The notes under the pieces were generated by a model. It had not been told where the DNA came from and made no database searches. It saw only the letters and a list, made by a program, of their open reading frames with translations. Below, piece by piece: positions 40,988 to 49,883 of a DNA stretch of 64,000 nt. Every line of letters starts with the position of its first letter. Positions within the stretch are counted from its first letter, which is position 1. The translations under genes and the position numbers were made by a program. This DNA comes from CAZVCG01 sp964626265 (GTDB taxonomy: Bacteria > Pseudomonadota > Alphaproteobacteria > UBA9219). Location: positions 1-64,000 of the forward strand of contig CAZVCG010000004.1 of assembly GCA_964626265.1 (NCBI GenBank), read 5' to 3'.

Positions 40988-41740
40988 ATGGCCGGTCATT
41001 CCCACGCCAAAAACGTCATGCATCAGAAAAACGCTTCTGACGCGAAAAAAGCGAAAATCTTTAATAAAATCGCCCGAGAAATCATGGTCTCGGTGAAGCT
41101 CGGCTCGCCCGACCCTGCGCATAACCCTCGCTTGCGCTCGGCGATAGCCGAGGCGCGCAGCGCGAACATGACGCGCGACAGGATCGAACGCGCCATCAAA
41201 GCCGCCCTGCCCGACTCCGGCGATAAAACGCAATATGACGCCATTCGCTATGAAGGTTATGGACCCGGCGGCGTTGCGCTCATCATCGAAGCCTTGACCG
41301 ACAACCGTAACCGCACCGCCGCCGAATTGCGCGCCGCGCTTAGCAAAAACGGCGGCGCGCTCGGCGAAATGAACTCAGTAAGCTTTATGTTCAATCGCGT
41401 TGGAGAAATCATCTATCCTGTCGCCAAGGCTACAGCAGATGCCATGCTGGAAGCCGTCATCGAAGCCGGTGGAGACAACGTAGAATCCGACGAATCGCAG
41501 CATGTCGTCACATGCAGCGTCGAAGACTTTGGGGCTGTGCGCGACGCGTTGGAAAAACGCTTTGGCGAGCCGTCCAGCGCAAAGCTTAGCTGGCTGCCGA
41601 ACACGCTCACGCCTGTCAGAGGCGAAACGGCCCAAAGCCTTATGAAACTGCTCGATGTGCTAGAGGATAACGACGATGTGCAAAATGTCGTAGGCAATTA
41701 CGACATTTCCGAAGAAGATCTACAAAAACTGGCTTCGTAG
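40988..41740 (+). CDS. yebC: YebC/PmpR family transcriptional regulator
   Basis: Conserved small regulator/ribosome-associated protein; 250 residues. Motifs: AGHSHAKNVMHQKNASDAKKAKIF, AREIMVSVKLGSPDPAHNPRLR, NMTRDRIERAIK, YEGYGPGGVALIIEALTDNRNRTA and the C-terminal DVQNVVGNYDISEE. It is often near ruvC/ruvAB in other bacteria; that is not the case here. Convergent with the MarR gene, 2 bases apart. Confidence 0.95.
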   Translation: MAGHSHAKNVMHQKNASDAKKAKIFNKIAREIMVSVKLGSPDPAHNPRLRSAIAEARSANMTRDRIERAIKAALPDSGDKTQYDAIRYEGYGPGGVALIIEALTDNRNRTAAELRAALSKNGGALGEMNSVSFMFNRVGEIIYPVAKATADAMLEAVIEAGGDNVESDESQHVVTCSVEDFGAVRDALEKRFGEPSSAKLSWLPNTLTPVRGETAQSLMKLLDVLEDNDDVQNVVGNYDISEEDLQKLAS

Positions 41741-41742
41741 CT

Positions 41743-42201
41743 TTAACCGACGCGATTATAGTTGATCATCGACGTCCAGAAACGCTCAAGTTTCTTGAGC
41801 GTATCGTTGCACTTCGAAATCTCGTCAGCAGTCAGGTTCGAAGCCTCAAGCATCCCCACCTGCTTTTCGAAATATTCGTGCAGTTGCTTGTGCAGCGCCA
41901 AACCCTTTTCGGACAATTTCACGCGCACCGAGCGGCGGTCATGAGGCGAACGCTCTTGCGAAAGATAGCCGTTCTCGAACATTTTTTTGACGTTATAGGA
42001 CACGTTTGAGCCAAGGTAATAACCGCGCGCCGTCAATTCGCCCACCGTCATCTCTTCCTGGGCCAGGTTGTAAAGGATCAAGGCCTGCACGTTATTGATG
42101 TCCTGTACGCCTTTTAGGTCCAGTTCGACCTTGACGACCTCGAGAAAATGACGGTGAAGCCTTTCTACCAACAGGATGGCTTCGTAATAGGAATGACTCA
42201 C
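41743..42201 (-). CDS. MarR-family winged-helix regulator, LdtR-like
   Basis: 152 residues from a GTG with GAGG upstream. MarR layout: N-terminal dimer helix (SYYEAILLVERLHRHF), winged helix with VGELTARGYYLGSNVSYNVKKMFENGYLSQERSPHDRRSVRVKLSEKG, and C-terminal dimer helices. The GSNVSYNVKKM recognition helix resembles the rhizobial LdtR group, which controls cell-wall L,D-transpeptidases; that is an inference from memory. No partner operon is evident. Confidence 0.8.
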   Translation of the reverse strand: MSHSYYEAILLVERLHRHFLEVVKVELDLKGVQDINNVQALILYNLAQEEMTVGELTARGYYLGSNVSYNVKKMFENGYLSQERSPHDRRSVRVKLSEKGLALHKQLHEYFEKQVGMLEASNLTADEISKCNDTLKKLERFWTSMINYNRVG

Positions 42202-42315
42202 GGCAGTACCTCACGGCCAAATGTGTTGCCCATATAGATAAGGCGGAAGAATCGGCGTTCTCCGTCCTGCGTGAAAAATACGTGGAAAACCGTGACTTGT
42301 CTATCCGTAAGGCTT

Positions 42316-43713
42316 TTAAGCCTTAGGCGGTTTAACGCCGCAGGCTTCCAGTTGAGATTTTAGTTGAGCCATCAGGCGTGATAAGCCGGCCTCGTCCCGC
42401 GCTTCCGCGCGCGCCGCCAATACGGCTTGCGTGTTCGAGGCTCGTAAAACCCACCATCCGTCTTTCGTCGTAACGCGAACGCCGTCGATGTCGTTCAACT
42501 CAGCCTTTTCCTGAAGAAGCCGTTGCTTGACTTCTTCGACAACTTTGAACTTGCGAGACTCTTCGATTTCAAAGCGCATTTCCGGCGACGTTACCATGAC
42601 GGGCAACGCTTCCCTGTACGACGACAAGGCGCGGCCTGACTGGCTCAGGAGCGAAAGCAAACGAATTGCGGCGTAAATGCCGTCGTCAATTCCGTAATAG
42701 ATGTCGTTGAAGAAAATATGGCCCGACATTTCGCCGGCAAGGAGGGCTTTCGTCTCCAGCATCTTCACTTTAATAAGCGGATTTCCCGTTTTCCACATCA
42801 GGGGCTTGCCGCCATTGGCGGCCACGAAGTCGAAAAGAACCTGAGAGGCCTTCACATCGGCGATTATCGTAGCTCCCGGATTTTTTTTCAGCACCTCGCC
42901 CGCATAGATCGCCAGAACCTGATCGCCCGCGAGAAGATGTCCCATATCGTCCACGGCGCCGATGCGATCGGCGTCGCCGTCGAACGCCACGCCGACATCG
43001 GCTTTATGTTTTTGCAAAGCAGCCTGTAAATCGAGCAAATTTTCGGGAACGGAAGGATCGGGATGATGGTTGGGAAAACGTCCGTCGATTTCGGGATAAA
43101 GCAGAATATGTTCGCCCGGCAGTTGTTGGGTCAGTCTTGTAACGATTTCGCCTGCCGCGCCGTTGCCGATATCCCAAACAACCTTTAGTTTTTTATCTCC
43201 CTTGTAATCCTGCAAGAGACGCGTCACGTAGGCATCGCGGATATCCAGTTTTTCGGAACGTCCTTGTCCAACGACAAAATCGCCGGCCAACGCCAGTTTG
43301 GAAAGTTCCTTTATTTTTTCACCGTAAAATGGCCCGCCATCTTTGAGGTGATTGGCCATCAACATCTTAAAGCCGTTCTGGTCGGCGGGGTTGTGCGAAC
43401 CCGTCACCATGACGCCTGCGTCCGCATGGCGGTGAAACACGGAGAAATAGAGCATTGGCGTCGGTCCCAAGCCTATCCTTTCGACATGTAGTCCCGTGGA
43501 CATAAGCCCATCGACCAGAGCGGCTTCAAATCCAGGCGAATGCGTGCGGCCATCATAGCCTACGACGACTCTCTGCCCTCCGGCTCGCACAACCATTGTT
43601 CCAAAGGCTCTTCCGATAGCGGATGCATCGGGAACGTTGAGATTTTTCCCGACCACGCCCCGGATGTCATATTCGCGGATAATGACGGGATCAAAACGGT
43701 GGGCGCCGGACAT
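42316..43713 (-). CDS. Phosphomannomutase/phosphoglucomutase
   Basis: Alpha-D-phosphohexomutase interconverting hexose 1- and 6-phosphates for sugar nucleotide and polysaccharide synthesis (AlgC/ExoC type). The ATG at MSGAHRFDPV has AAAGG; 465 residues. Active-site phosphoserine S106 in VTGSHNP, Mg loop DGDADR, sugar loop GEMSGHIFF and the C-terminal phosphate loop (RASNTQ). A short palindrome (TAAGGC-GCCTTA) sits at the stop but lacks a T tract. The neighbours are the MarR regulator and the divergent tad-type genes. Confidence 0.9.
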   Translation of the reverse strand: MSGAHRFDPVIIREYDIRGVVGKNLNVPDASAIGRAFGTMVVRAGGQRVVVGYDGRTHSPGFEAALVDGLMSTGLHVERIGLGPTPMLYFSVFHRHADAGVMVTGSHNPADQNGFKMLMANHLKDGGPFYGEKIKELSKLALAGDFVVGQGRSEKLDIRDAYVTRLLQDYKGDKKLKVVWDIGNGAAGEIVTRLTQQLPGEHILLYPEIDGRFPNHHPDPSVPENLLDLQAALQKHKADVGVAFDGDADRIGAVDDMGHLLAGDQVLAIYAGEVLKKNPGATIIADVKASQVLFDFVAANGGKPLMWKTGNPLIKVKMLETKALLAGEMSGHIFFNDIYYGIDDGIYAAIRLLSLLSQSGRALSSYREALPVMVTSPEMRFEIEESRKFKVVEEVKQRLLQEKAELNDIDGVRVTTKDGWWVLRASNTQAVLAARAEARDEAGLSRLMAQLKSQLEACGVKPPKA

Positions 43714-43898
43714 GCTAAAGCCTTTCTTGCTTACCCGTGATCGGGTTGAGGTTGAAAATATTTTGCCTGTTATATGTGGCTTTATGGCGAATTTTAGTTT
43801 CATTTTCAAACTATCTTCTCATTTTTCGTCCATAAATCCTTAAGTAAACAAATCATTTTGGGATTGCTCCAGTTTCGTTTGATTTTCGAAACAACAGA

Positions 43899-44510
43899 AT
43901 GTCTCAAAAATCCAAGGATTTCTTAAGCTTGCATAAACATTGCCGTGTCAAAATAGGTATATCTGAAAGGATGTTCAGGCTGACGGCTATGTTCAGGCTA
44001 ATTTCGCGCATACGTGCCACGAGCGGCACGGCTTCGATTCACAAACGATACCGCAAGGGTTTGGCGGCCATCGAGTTTGCCTTGATCGCTCCCGTCTTCT
44101 TTATGCTGTTCATTGGGCTTATGGAAATGTCGTTGATGCTCTTGGCGCAGCACTTGCTGGAGAACGCGACCTACAACGCCTCGCGTTTGGCCAAAACGGG
44201 CTTTGTCGCCGAAGGAAAAACTCAACTCGAAACCGTGATGGACGTCCTGAACAACGAACTCGGCAGTCTCGCTCCGCTCATCAATATATCAAAGCTCTCC
44301 TTTACCTCCACGTCTTACGGAAAGCTCAGCGATATCGGACAGCCTGGGCAAGGCGCTAACAACCTCGGCGCGGCTAACGAGGTTGTGGTTTATACCGTTA
44401 CTTATCCATGGCAGGTATTCACGCCGCTTATGAACGACATCATCGGCGATGAAAACGGGATCATCCGTCTGACATCGCGCATTGTGGTGAAAAATGAGCC
44501 TTATAACTAA
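43899..44510 (+). CDS. TadE-like pilus assembly protein
   Basis: Pseudopilin-like protein of tight-adherence (Flp) pilus systems. The TadE signature is GLAAIEFALIAPVFFMLFIGLMEMSLML (about residues 53-80), with the glutamate after the hydrophobic segment characteristic of prepilin-type leaders, followed by a periplasmic domain. The listed start is the first ATG; internal ATGs at codons 25 and 31 (after duplicated TTCAGGCT words) could be the true start and would remove an atypical N-terminus. The next gene overlaps by 17 bases. No TadA/B/C or RcpA-type genes are in the window. Confidence 0.75.
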   Translation: MSQKSKDFLSLHKHCRVKIGISERMFRLTAMFRLISRIRATSGTASIHKRYRKGLAAIEFALIAPVFFMLFIGLMEMSLMLLAQHLLENATYNASRLAKTGFVAEGKTQLETVMDVLNNELGSLAPLINISKLSFTSTSYGKLSDIGQPGQGANNLGAANEVVVYTVTYPWQVFTPLMNDIIGDENGIIRLTSRIVVKNEPYN

Positions 44511-45084
44511 CTTATCGCGCCTGAGCGCTTGCCCTTCGTCCTATTTGCGCCGCTGCAAACGGCGGGCGATATCGGCGGTGGAATTCGCCCTGACGTTGCC
44601 TATCTGGATCGCCCTGCTCATAGGCACCACTGACGGGGCCTATATGATGCTGCTGGCTCAGCGCGTCGACCGCATATCTTATACTGTCACCGACATCGTG
44701 ACGCAGCAGGAAGCCGTCACGATCGCGGATCTCAATACCATCATGTTGGCCGCTGGACAGCTTATGCAGCCGTTCGATTTCGGGGCTGACGGCATTGTTA
44801 TCGTGACGTCGATTTATAAGCCCGCAGGACAGCCGACAAAAATTTGCTGGCAGCATATTGGCGGCGGGTCGCTGGCCCGCGTCAGTAAAATCGGGACGGT
44901 GGGAGCCACGCCGCAAATGCCGGGCGGGCTGACGCTCAATGACAACGAAAACATCATCGTTTCCGAAGTTTATTACGCTTACAGGCCGATGTTTATTAAC
45001 GCGGGAATATTCACGGCTGACGACATCTATCGTGTCGCCATATACAAACCCCGTTTGAACTCGTTAATTGCAGTGCCTACGTAA
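44494..45084 (+). CDS. TadE/TadF-like pilus assembly protein
   Basis: Second pseudopilin-like gene. AISAVEFALTLPIWIALLIGTTDGAYMML (about 25-53) is the TadE/TadG-type hydrophobic segment; the remaining 140 residues are periplasmic, with an isolated cysteine (KICWQH). It overlaps the previous gene and is followed by the vWA gene after 11 bases, so three genes form one operon. Confidence 0.75.
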   Translation: MSLITNLSRLSACPSSYLRRCKRRAISAVEFALTLPIWIALLIGTTDGAYMMLLAQRVDRISYTVTDIVTQQEAVTIADLNTIMLAAGQLMQPFDFGADGIVIVTSIYKPAGQPTKICWQHIGGGSLARVSKIGTVGATPQMPGGLTLNDNENIIVSEVYYAYRPMFINAGIFTADDIYRVAIYKPRLNSLIAVPT

Positions 45085-45095
45085 AGGAGAGTGCT

Positions 45096-46538
45096 ATGTT
45101 TACGCGCCAATTCAAAACATTCAAGAATTTGCTCCGGTCCTTCCGTAGCGATGAATCCGGCATGACCTTGCCTATGCTGGCCTTGTCGTTCTTCACGATC
45201 GCGGGTTTTGTGGGCGTCGCCGTCGATATCGCGCGCGTACAGCTTGTGCAATCGCGCCTTTCCTTCTCGCTCGACGCGGCCGGCCTTGCTGCCGGTTCAA
45301 CGATGAACTCGTCGAACTATTTGACGGAAGTTAACAAATATCTACGCGCCAACTTCCCTCAAGGGTATCTTGGTTCGACGCAGCCGAGCGCGACCGTCGT
45401 TATGAGCGGCGACAACATGATTATGAACCTTGTCGCCGTGACGTCCGTTCCCACGACTTTTATGAACGCTTTCGGGATCAGCGACGTTACCATAACCTCC
45501 AGCTCGGAAATCACGCGAACGGCTTCCGGTCTTGAACTTATACTCGCGCTTGACAACACGGGGTCTATGACCTCCAACAACAAGCTGCAGGCTCTTAAAA
45601 CCGCCGCGAATACGCTGATCAATATTCTCTTCGGCGGACGCGAAACGGTGAAAGATCTATGGGTTGGCATCGTGCCGTTTTCCCAGACCGTTAACATCGG
45701 CACGACGCATACGGGATGGATGGACACCGCTTTCAACAATACGTTGAACTGGGGTCCGACAAGCTGGATGGGCTGCGTCGACGCTCACGAATTGAACAAT
45801 CGCGACGTGACGGACGATCCTCCTTCGGTGCTGCCTTTCCGCGCCTATTATTCGCCCAGTACGGACAACAGACCAGCGCCGAATAACACCACCTCGCAAC
45901 TTAACGCCAACAAGTGGGTGACATCGCGTTACGCTGACGGCACGCCAAAAACCTACGCGTCGGGCATTGGCGTGACGCTTGGGCCAAACAAATACTGTCC
46001 GCAGATTGTTACGCCGATGACGGCAAGCCGCACGAAGCTTGTCAGCGCGGTCAATAACATGCAGGCGCGAGGCAATACCCACATAGGCCTCGGTCTGGCT
46101 TGGGCGTGGCGCATGATCTCGCCGCGTTGGCGCGGCTTGTGGGGCGGAGAAATGGATACGAACGCCCTCCCGCTCGATTACAACACGCCGCGCATGAACA
46201 AGGCGATCATCCTGCTCACCGACGGTGAAAACACGATGGATACAACAAACTTCACCGCCTATGGCTACCTCAGCGATGGACGTCTTGGAACGACAAACGC
46301 TTCGACAGCCGTAGCCCAGCTCGACGCCCGCATGATGACGATGTGTTCGTCGCTGAAAGCGCAGAACGTGTACGTTTACACGATCGCGCTGGGCAACCCG
46401 GGCACGAACATTCAAAACAAGCTGAAACAATGCGCGTCGGGCGAGAACTATTACTTCAACTCGCCTTCGTCGACCGATTTGATGGCGATATTCAGCGCCA
46501 TCGGCGACTCTCTGTCGAACTTGCGCGTAAGTCAGTAA
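45096..46538 (+). CDS. TadG-like protein with von Willebrand factor A domain
   Basis: 480 residues. TadG-type N-terminal anchor MTLPMLALSFFTIAGFVGVAVDIARV (about 23-48), then a von Willebrand factor A domain with the metal site LALDNTGSMTSNNK (about 154-167) and late IILLTDGENTM (about 370). ATG with AAAGGAGA upstream. In Flp pilus systems TadG has an ill-defined role in the pilus or its envelope attachment. Followed by a strong terminator that ends the three-gene operon. Confidence 0.8.
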   Translation: MFTRQFKTFKNLLRSFRSDESGMTLPMLALSFFTIAGFVGVAVDIARVQLVQSRLSFSLDAAGLAAGSTMNSSNYLTEVNKYLRANFPQGYLGSTQPSATVVMSGDNMIMNLVAVTSVPTTFMNAFGISDVTITSSSEITRTASGLELILALDNTGSMTSNNKLQALKTAANTLINILFGGRETVKDLWVGIVPFSQTVNIGTTHTGWMDTAFNNTLNWGPTSWMGCVDAHELNNRDVTDDPPSVLPFRAYYSPSTDNRPAPNNTTSQLNANKWVTSRYADGTPKTYASGIGVTLGPNKYCPQIVTPMTASRTKLVSAVNNMQARGNTHIGLGLAWAWRMISPRWRGLWGGEMDTNALPLDYNTPRMNKAIILLTDGENTMDTTNFTAYGYLSDGRLGTTNASTAVAQLDARMMTMCSSLKAQNVYVYTIALGNPGTNIQNKLKQCASGENYYFNSPSSTDLMAIFSAIGDSLSNLRVSQ

Positions 46539-46560
46539 GCGTAATAAAGCGGTCGTACAG

Positions 46561-46600
46561 CCCCTTCCGTCCCTCAAAACAAGGACGGAAGGGGTTTTCT
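46561..46600 (+). terminator. Rho-independent terminator of the tad-like operon
   Basis: Perfect 12-base-pair stem (CCCCTTCCGTCC with GGACGGAAGGGG), ten-base loop, then TTTTCT, 22 bases after the vWA gene stop. Confidence 0.9.
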
Positions 46601-46766
46601 GTTAACTAACTTCTTAACAAACGCCCTGAATTTTGCAGCATTACGGACACGTTTATCCCATGAAAGTAAATTAACCTTAATATTAGCCGATTTTTAAACG
46701 GAATTGGTGTATTGTTGGGGTGCATTTCAGAACCAGTCATTTTTAATCATATTTGGAGTTTTTACC

Positions 46767-47084
46767 ATGACGCATACTACAGGTTCATTTTCCACGTCAG
46801 GCGAACAAGTGAAGATCGTTCGCTTGTCTGACCGTCAAAGAGAACTGGACAAGCTGCCGCCCGTGACTACGCGCCGTTGGGTCACCAGCCGCAAGGCGCA
46901 GGTCGTGACGGCCGTCAGAACGGGCCTCCTGAGCCTTTCGGAAGCCTGTGAGCGTTATCACCTCTCGACGGAAGAGTTTCGCTCGTGGGCGCGCTTGTTC
47001 GACGAACATGGGATGCGCGGCTTGCGCGCTACGCGGGTTCAGGAATATCGCGTTCCTGAAGAGAGCAACGGAGCCGCATCTTAA
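46767..47084 (+). CDS. sciP: Cell-cycle regulator SciP (DUF1153)
   Basis: 105 residues; the ATG at MTHTTGSFST has GGAG upstream. SciP binds CtrA and blocks its transcription activation in Caulobacter. The DUF1153 core is almost intact: LPPVTTRRWVTSRKAQVVTAVRTGLLSLSEACERYHLSTEEFRSWARLFDEHGMRGLRATRVQEYR, quoted here only as the span 34-98. Its own promoter region (46,600-46,690) holds several TTAA half-sites, including TTAAC-TAACTTC-TTAAC with an eight-base gap, so CtrA feedback is possible. Followed by a strong terminator. Confidence 0.85.
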   Translation: MTHTTGSFSTSGEQVKIVRLSDRQRELDKLPPVTTRRWVTSRKAQVVTAVRTGLLSLSEACERYHLSTEEFRSWARLFDEHGMRGLRATRVQEYRVPEESNGAAS

Positions 47085-47120
47085 GGTTAAATTTACGATA
47101 CCCCAATTGCCATCTGACAA

Positions 47121-47149
47121 GGGGCTTGCTTCGGCGAGCCCCTTTTTTT
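47121..47149 (+). terminator. Rho-independent terminator of sciP
   Basis: GGGGCTTGC, TTCG loop, GCGAGCCCC and seven T; one G-U pair. It lies between sciP and the convergent methyltransferase gene. Confidence 0.9.
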
Positions 47150-47159
47150 GCGTATAAGG

Positions 47160-47807
47160 TTAATCGGTTTCCGGCAGCGACAGTTCCCATACCCACGCAG
47201 GGCGCGTATCGGCCTCTTCCAGTTCGCGCCTTACGGGAATGACGTATTCGGCTAGCTGTTTTATGCCTGTTTTAGGCGCGTAGGCGCGCGCCGGATCGCC
47301 CAGCAGCGCGGGAACGCCCGCGTAGATGCAGTAATATAGCCAGCGCATGATTTTCGTGGTCATGGCTTGGTTGTAACAGATGTCGCCCGTCAGAATGATG
47401 TCGGCCCCCGTAAACGCCTTTTCCAGCGATAGCCTGTGCAGGTTTTCGATGATGACGTTGTTGCGCGAGGCGTTGACTTGCGTAGCGGCCTTGGCCACGG
47501 GATCGATGTCGTAGGCATAGACTTTGGCAGCTCCGGCTTTCATAGCCGCTATGCCGATCAGGCCGCTTCCCGAGGCGAAATCCAGAACGCGCTTGCCCCT
47601 CACCCATGTAGGATTGTCGAGGATAAAACGCGCCATGGCCTGACCCCCGGGCCAAGGGAAAGCCCAGTAGGGAGTAGGGTCGATGGAACAGTCCACCCAT
47701 GCCTGCGCGACTTCATCAGTGGCCTGATGGAGCAGAATTTCCGGCACGAAGGGAATGGGGGCTAACGTCGTATAGGCCCTGATTTGCTGGATAGCCGAAA
47801 GCGTCAA
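47160..47807 (-). CDS. SAM methyltransferase, ETF-beta lysine methyltransferase-like
   Basis: 215 residues from a TTG whose last bases overlap the ubiA stop (TTGA), so translation is coupled; upstream in-frame extension lies wholly inside ubiA and is unlikely. Class I Rossmann methyltransferase: VLDFASGSGLIGIAAMKAGAAKVYAYDID (SAM loop) and GDICYNQAMT. The best fit from memory is the EtfBKMT/PrmA-like group that methylates lysine in electron-transfer flavoprotein or ribosomal proteins. Substrate not shown. Confidence 0.7.
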   Translation of the reverse strand: MTLSAIQQIRAYTTLAPIPFVPEILLHQATDEVAQAWVDCSIDPTPYWAFPWPGGQAMARFILDNPTWVRGKRVLDFASGSGLIGIAAMKAGAAKVYAYDIDPVAKAATQVNASRNNVIIENLHRLSLEKAFTGADIILTGDICYNQAMTTKIMRWLYYCIYAGVPALLGDPARAYAPKTGIKQLAEYVIPVRRELEEADTRPAWVWELSLPETD

Positions 47808-48706
47808 AGGAATTTTCCAATCATAATCGCCAATAAAACAATCAATCCGAAGTCGCGGTTGGCGCGAAAGCGTTTCAGGCAATTGGCCGGATCGTCCGGG
47901 TTCCATACCGTCAGCATCCACACCGCATGGGCCGCCGCGATACCTAGCAAAACAAGGAAACTCTTGCCAAGTCCTGCCGTTAGGCCCGCCAAGGCAATTA
48001 GAACGAGAGCGGCGGCATAAAATAGGGCGATCCATGGGCGCGACCTCTCGCCTAGTTTCAAAGCTAGCGATTTAACGCCGATCAGGGCGTCATCGCGTTT
48101 ATCCTGATGTGCGTAGATTGTATCATACGCAAGAGTCCAGAACACGCCGCCGACATAAAGCAGGAAAGCAGGAATTCCGATGCCGCCATGGATGGCGGTC
48201 CAACCCATTAGTGCGCCCAAGTTGAACGCCAGTCCCAGGACGAGTTGAGGCCACCACGTCACGCGCTTGGCCAACGGGTACGTAAAAACCAGCAACAGCG
48301 ACGCTATGCCAAGACCTATGGTAAAGCGGTTAAAGAGCAATAGAACGCCCAGGCCGATCAATAATAATAGGGCCAATAGTATGAGCGCTTGCCAAAGTTT
48401 AATATCGCCGCTAGCCAGTGGACGCGACCGTGTACGCTCGACCTTACGGTCGATGTCGCGGTCGTAAATGTCGTTGATTACGCTCCCTGCCCCGCGCATG
48501 ACGACCGCGCCCAGAGCGAAGAGCATCAGATACCAAATGTCCGCTAAGGAACCACGCGCAAGCACAACGCCCCACCAGCAGGGCAAAAGAAGCAGCCATG
48601 TGCCGATGGGCCTGTCGAGCCGCATGAGCCGCGCATAAGGCCGGAGCCACGGGGAAAGCTGGCGTTCGACCCAGTCGTCGGCGGGAATGTCGGTGTGCAT
48701 GGGCAT
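47804..48706 (-). CDS. ubiA: 4-hydroxybenzoate octaprenyltransferase
   Basis: Integral membrane prenyltransferase adding the polyprenyl tail to 4-hydroxybenzoate in ubiquinone synthesis. 300 residues, about nine membrane segments. Two Asp-rich motifs: SVINDIYDRDIDR (N-D-x-x-D-x-x-x-D) and YDTIYAHQDKRDD (D-x-x-x-D type). It indicates ubiquinone production, which is also the precursor of rhodoquinone made by the enzyme encoded at 52.6 kb. The methyltransferase downstream is coupled. Confidence 0.95.
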   Translation of the reverse strand: MPMHTDIPADDWVERQLSPWLRPYARLMRLDRPIGTWLLLLPCWWGVVLARGSLADIWYLMLFALGAVVMRGAGSVINDIYDRDIDRKVERTRSRPLASGDIKLWQALILLALLLLIGLGVLLLFNRFTIGLGIASLLLVFTYPLAKRVTWWPQLVLGLAFNLGALMGWTAIHGGIGIPAFLLYVGGVFWTLAYDTIYAHQDKRDDALIGVKSLALKLGERSRPWIALFYAAALVLIALAGLTAGLGKSFLVLLGIAAAHAVWMLTVWNPDDPANCLKRFRANRDFGLIVLLAIMIGKFL

Positions 48707-48764
48707 AATGAAGGTTTATACGACACCTTCTCTTTACCCGCTACCACGGCTATCATCCCGATTC

Positions 48765-49883
48765 ATGGCTGCCTATATCATCCGACGCTTACTCCTCATG
48801 ATCCCGACGTTGTTCGGGATTATGGTGTTGAACTTTTTAATCGTTCAGGCCGCCCCCGGCGGTCCGATCGAGCAGATCGTGGCGCGTCTGCAAGGCACGG
48901 CGGTTGAAGCCACAGCCCGCGTTTCAGGCAGCGCAGGCGGCGAAGCCGCCGCGCCCGGACAGCATATGCGCGAAAACAATGCCAGCGCTACGGCCTCTTC
49001 TCGCTATCGCGGCGCGCAAGGCGTCGATCCTGAACTGATCAAGGAACTGGAAAAGCAATTCGGGTTCGACCAGCCGTTGCACGTGCGCTTTTTCAAGATG
49101 ATCGGCAATTATCTGCGCTTCGACTTCGGCAAATCCTATTTCCGAGATCAAAAGGTCTTGGACCTTGTCATCAGCAAGATGCCAGTGTCGATGTCGCTGG
49201 GAATATGGACCACGTTGATCATCTATCTTGTTTCCATACCGCTCGGCATCCGCAAGGCCGTCAAGGACGGCAGCAAGTTCGACATCTGGACAAGCGCGGC
49301 GATTATCGCGGGCTATGCCATCCCCAGTTTTCTGTTTGCCGTTTTATTGATCGTCTTATTCGCGGGCGGAAGGTACCTCGAATGGTTTCCGTTGCGTGGA
49401 CTGACATCGGACAATTGGGACGCGCTTAGCTGGCCTGCGCGAATAGCGGATTACTTCTGGCATATCACATTGCCTATCACGGCCATGGTCATAGGCGGGT
49501 TCGCCAGCCTGACGATGCTCACGAAGAACTCGTTCCTTGACGAAATCAACAAGCAATACGTTTTGACGGCGCGGGCAAAGGGGCTTTCCGAAAACCGCGT
49601 GCTTTACGGGCATGTGTTCCGCAACGCTATGCTTTTGGTGATTGCCGGATTCCCCAGCGCATTTATTGCCATTCTCTTTACTGGATCGTTATTGATAGAG
49701 GTTATTTTTTCGCTCGACGGGATGGGTCTTTTGGGTTTTGAGGCCGCGATAAACCGCGACTACCCCGTCATGTTCGGCACGCTGTATTTCTTTACGTTGT
49801 TAGGGTTAATTTTGAACCTTATCGGTGATTTAATGTATGTCGCCGTCGATCCGCGCATAGATTTCGAGACGCGCAGCACATGA
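48765..49883 (+). CDS. yejB: Peptide/microcin-type ABC permease YejB
   Basis: Inner-membrane permease of the YejABEF importer (peptides, microcin C). 372 residues; the ATG at MAAYIIRRLL gives the usual N-terminus (an upstream start inside the ubiA divergent region is unlikely). About six membrane segments and the transporter loop EFLDEINKQYVLTARAKGLSE (EAA-like). Contains a longer periplasmic N-terminal segment (GSAGGEAAAPGQHMREN), typical of YejB. Its stop overlaps yejE (ATGA). Confidence 0.92.
   Translation: MAAYIIRRLLLMIPTLFGIMVLNFLIVQAAPGGPIEQIVARLQGTAVEATARVSGSAGGEAAAPGQHMRENNASATASSRYRGAQGVDPELIKELEKQFGFDQPLHVRFFKMIGNYLRFDFGKSYFRDQKVLDLVISKMPVSMSLGIWTTLIIYLVSIPLGIRKAVKDGSKFDIWTSAAIIAGYAIPSFLFAVLLIVLFAGGRYLEWFPLRGLTSDNWDALSWPARIADYFWHITLPITAMVIGGFASLTMLTKNSFLDEINKQYVLTARAKGLSENRVLYGHVFRNAMLLVIAGFPSAFIAILFTGSLLIEVIFSLDGMGLLGFEAAINRDYPVMFGTLYFFTLLGLILNLIGDLMYVAVDPRIDFETRST

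Noticed and set aside
45657..46577. 306-codon frame opposite the TadG-like gene
   Set aside because: Opposite strand of a conserved vWA protein gene; composition is His/Arg-rich and no ribosome site or domain is seen.
46602..46618. CtrA site before sciP
   Set aside because: TTAAC-TAACTTC-TTAAC has an eight-base gap between TTAA words instead of seven; only half-sites can be claimed.
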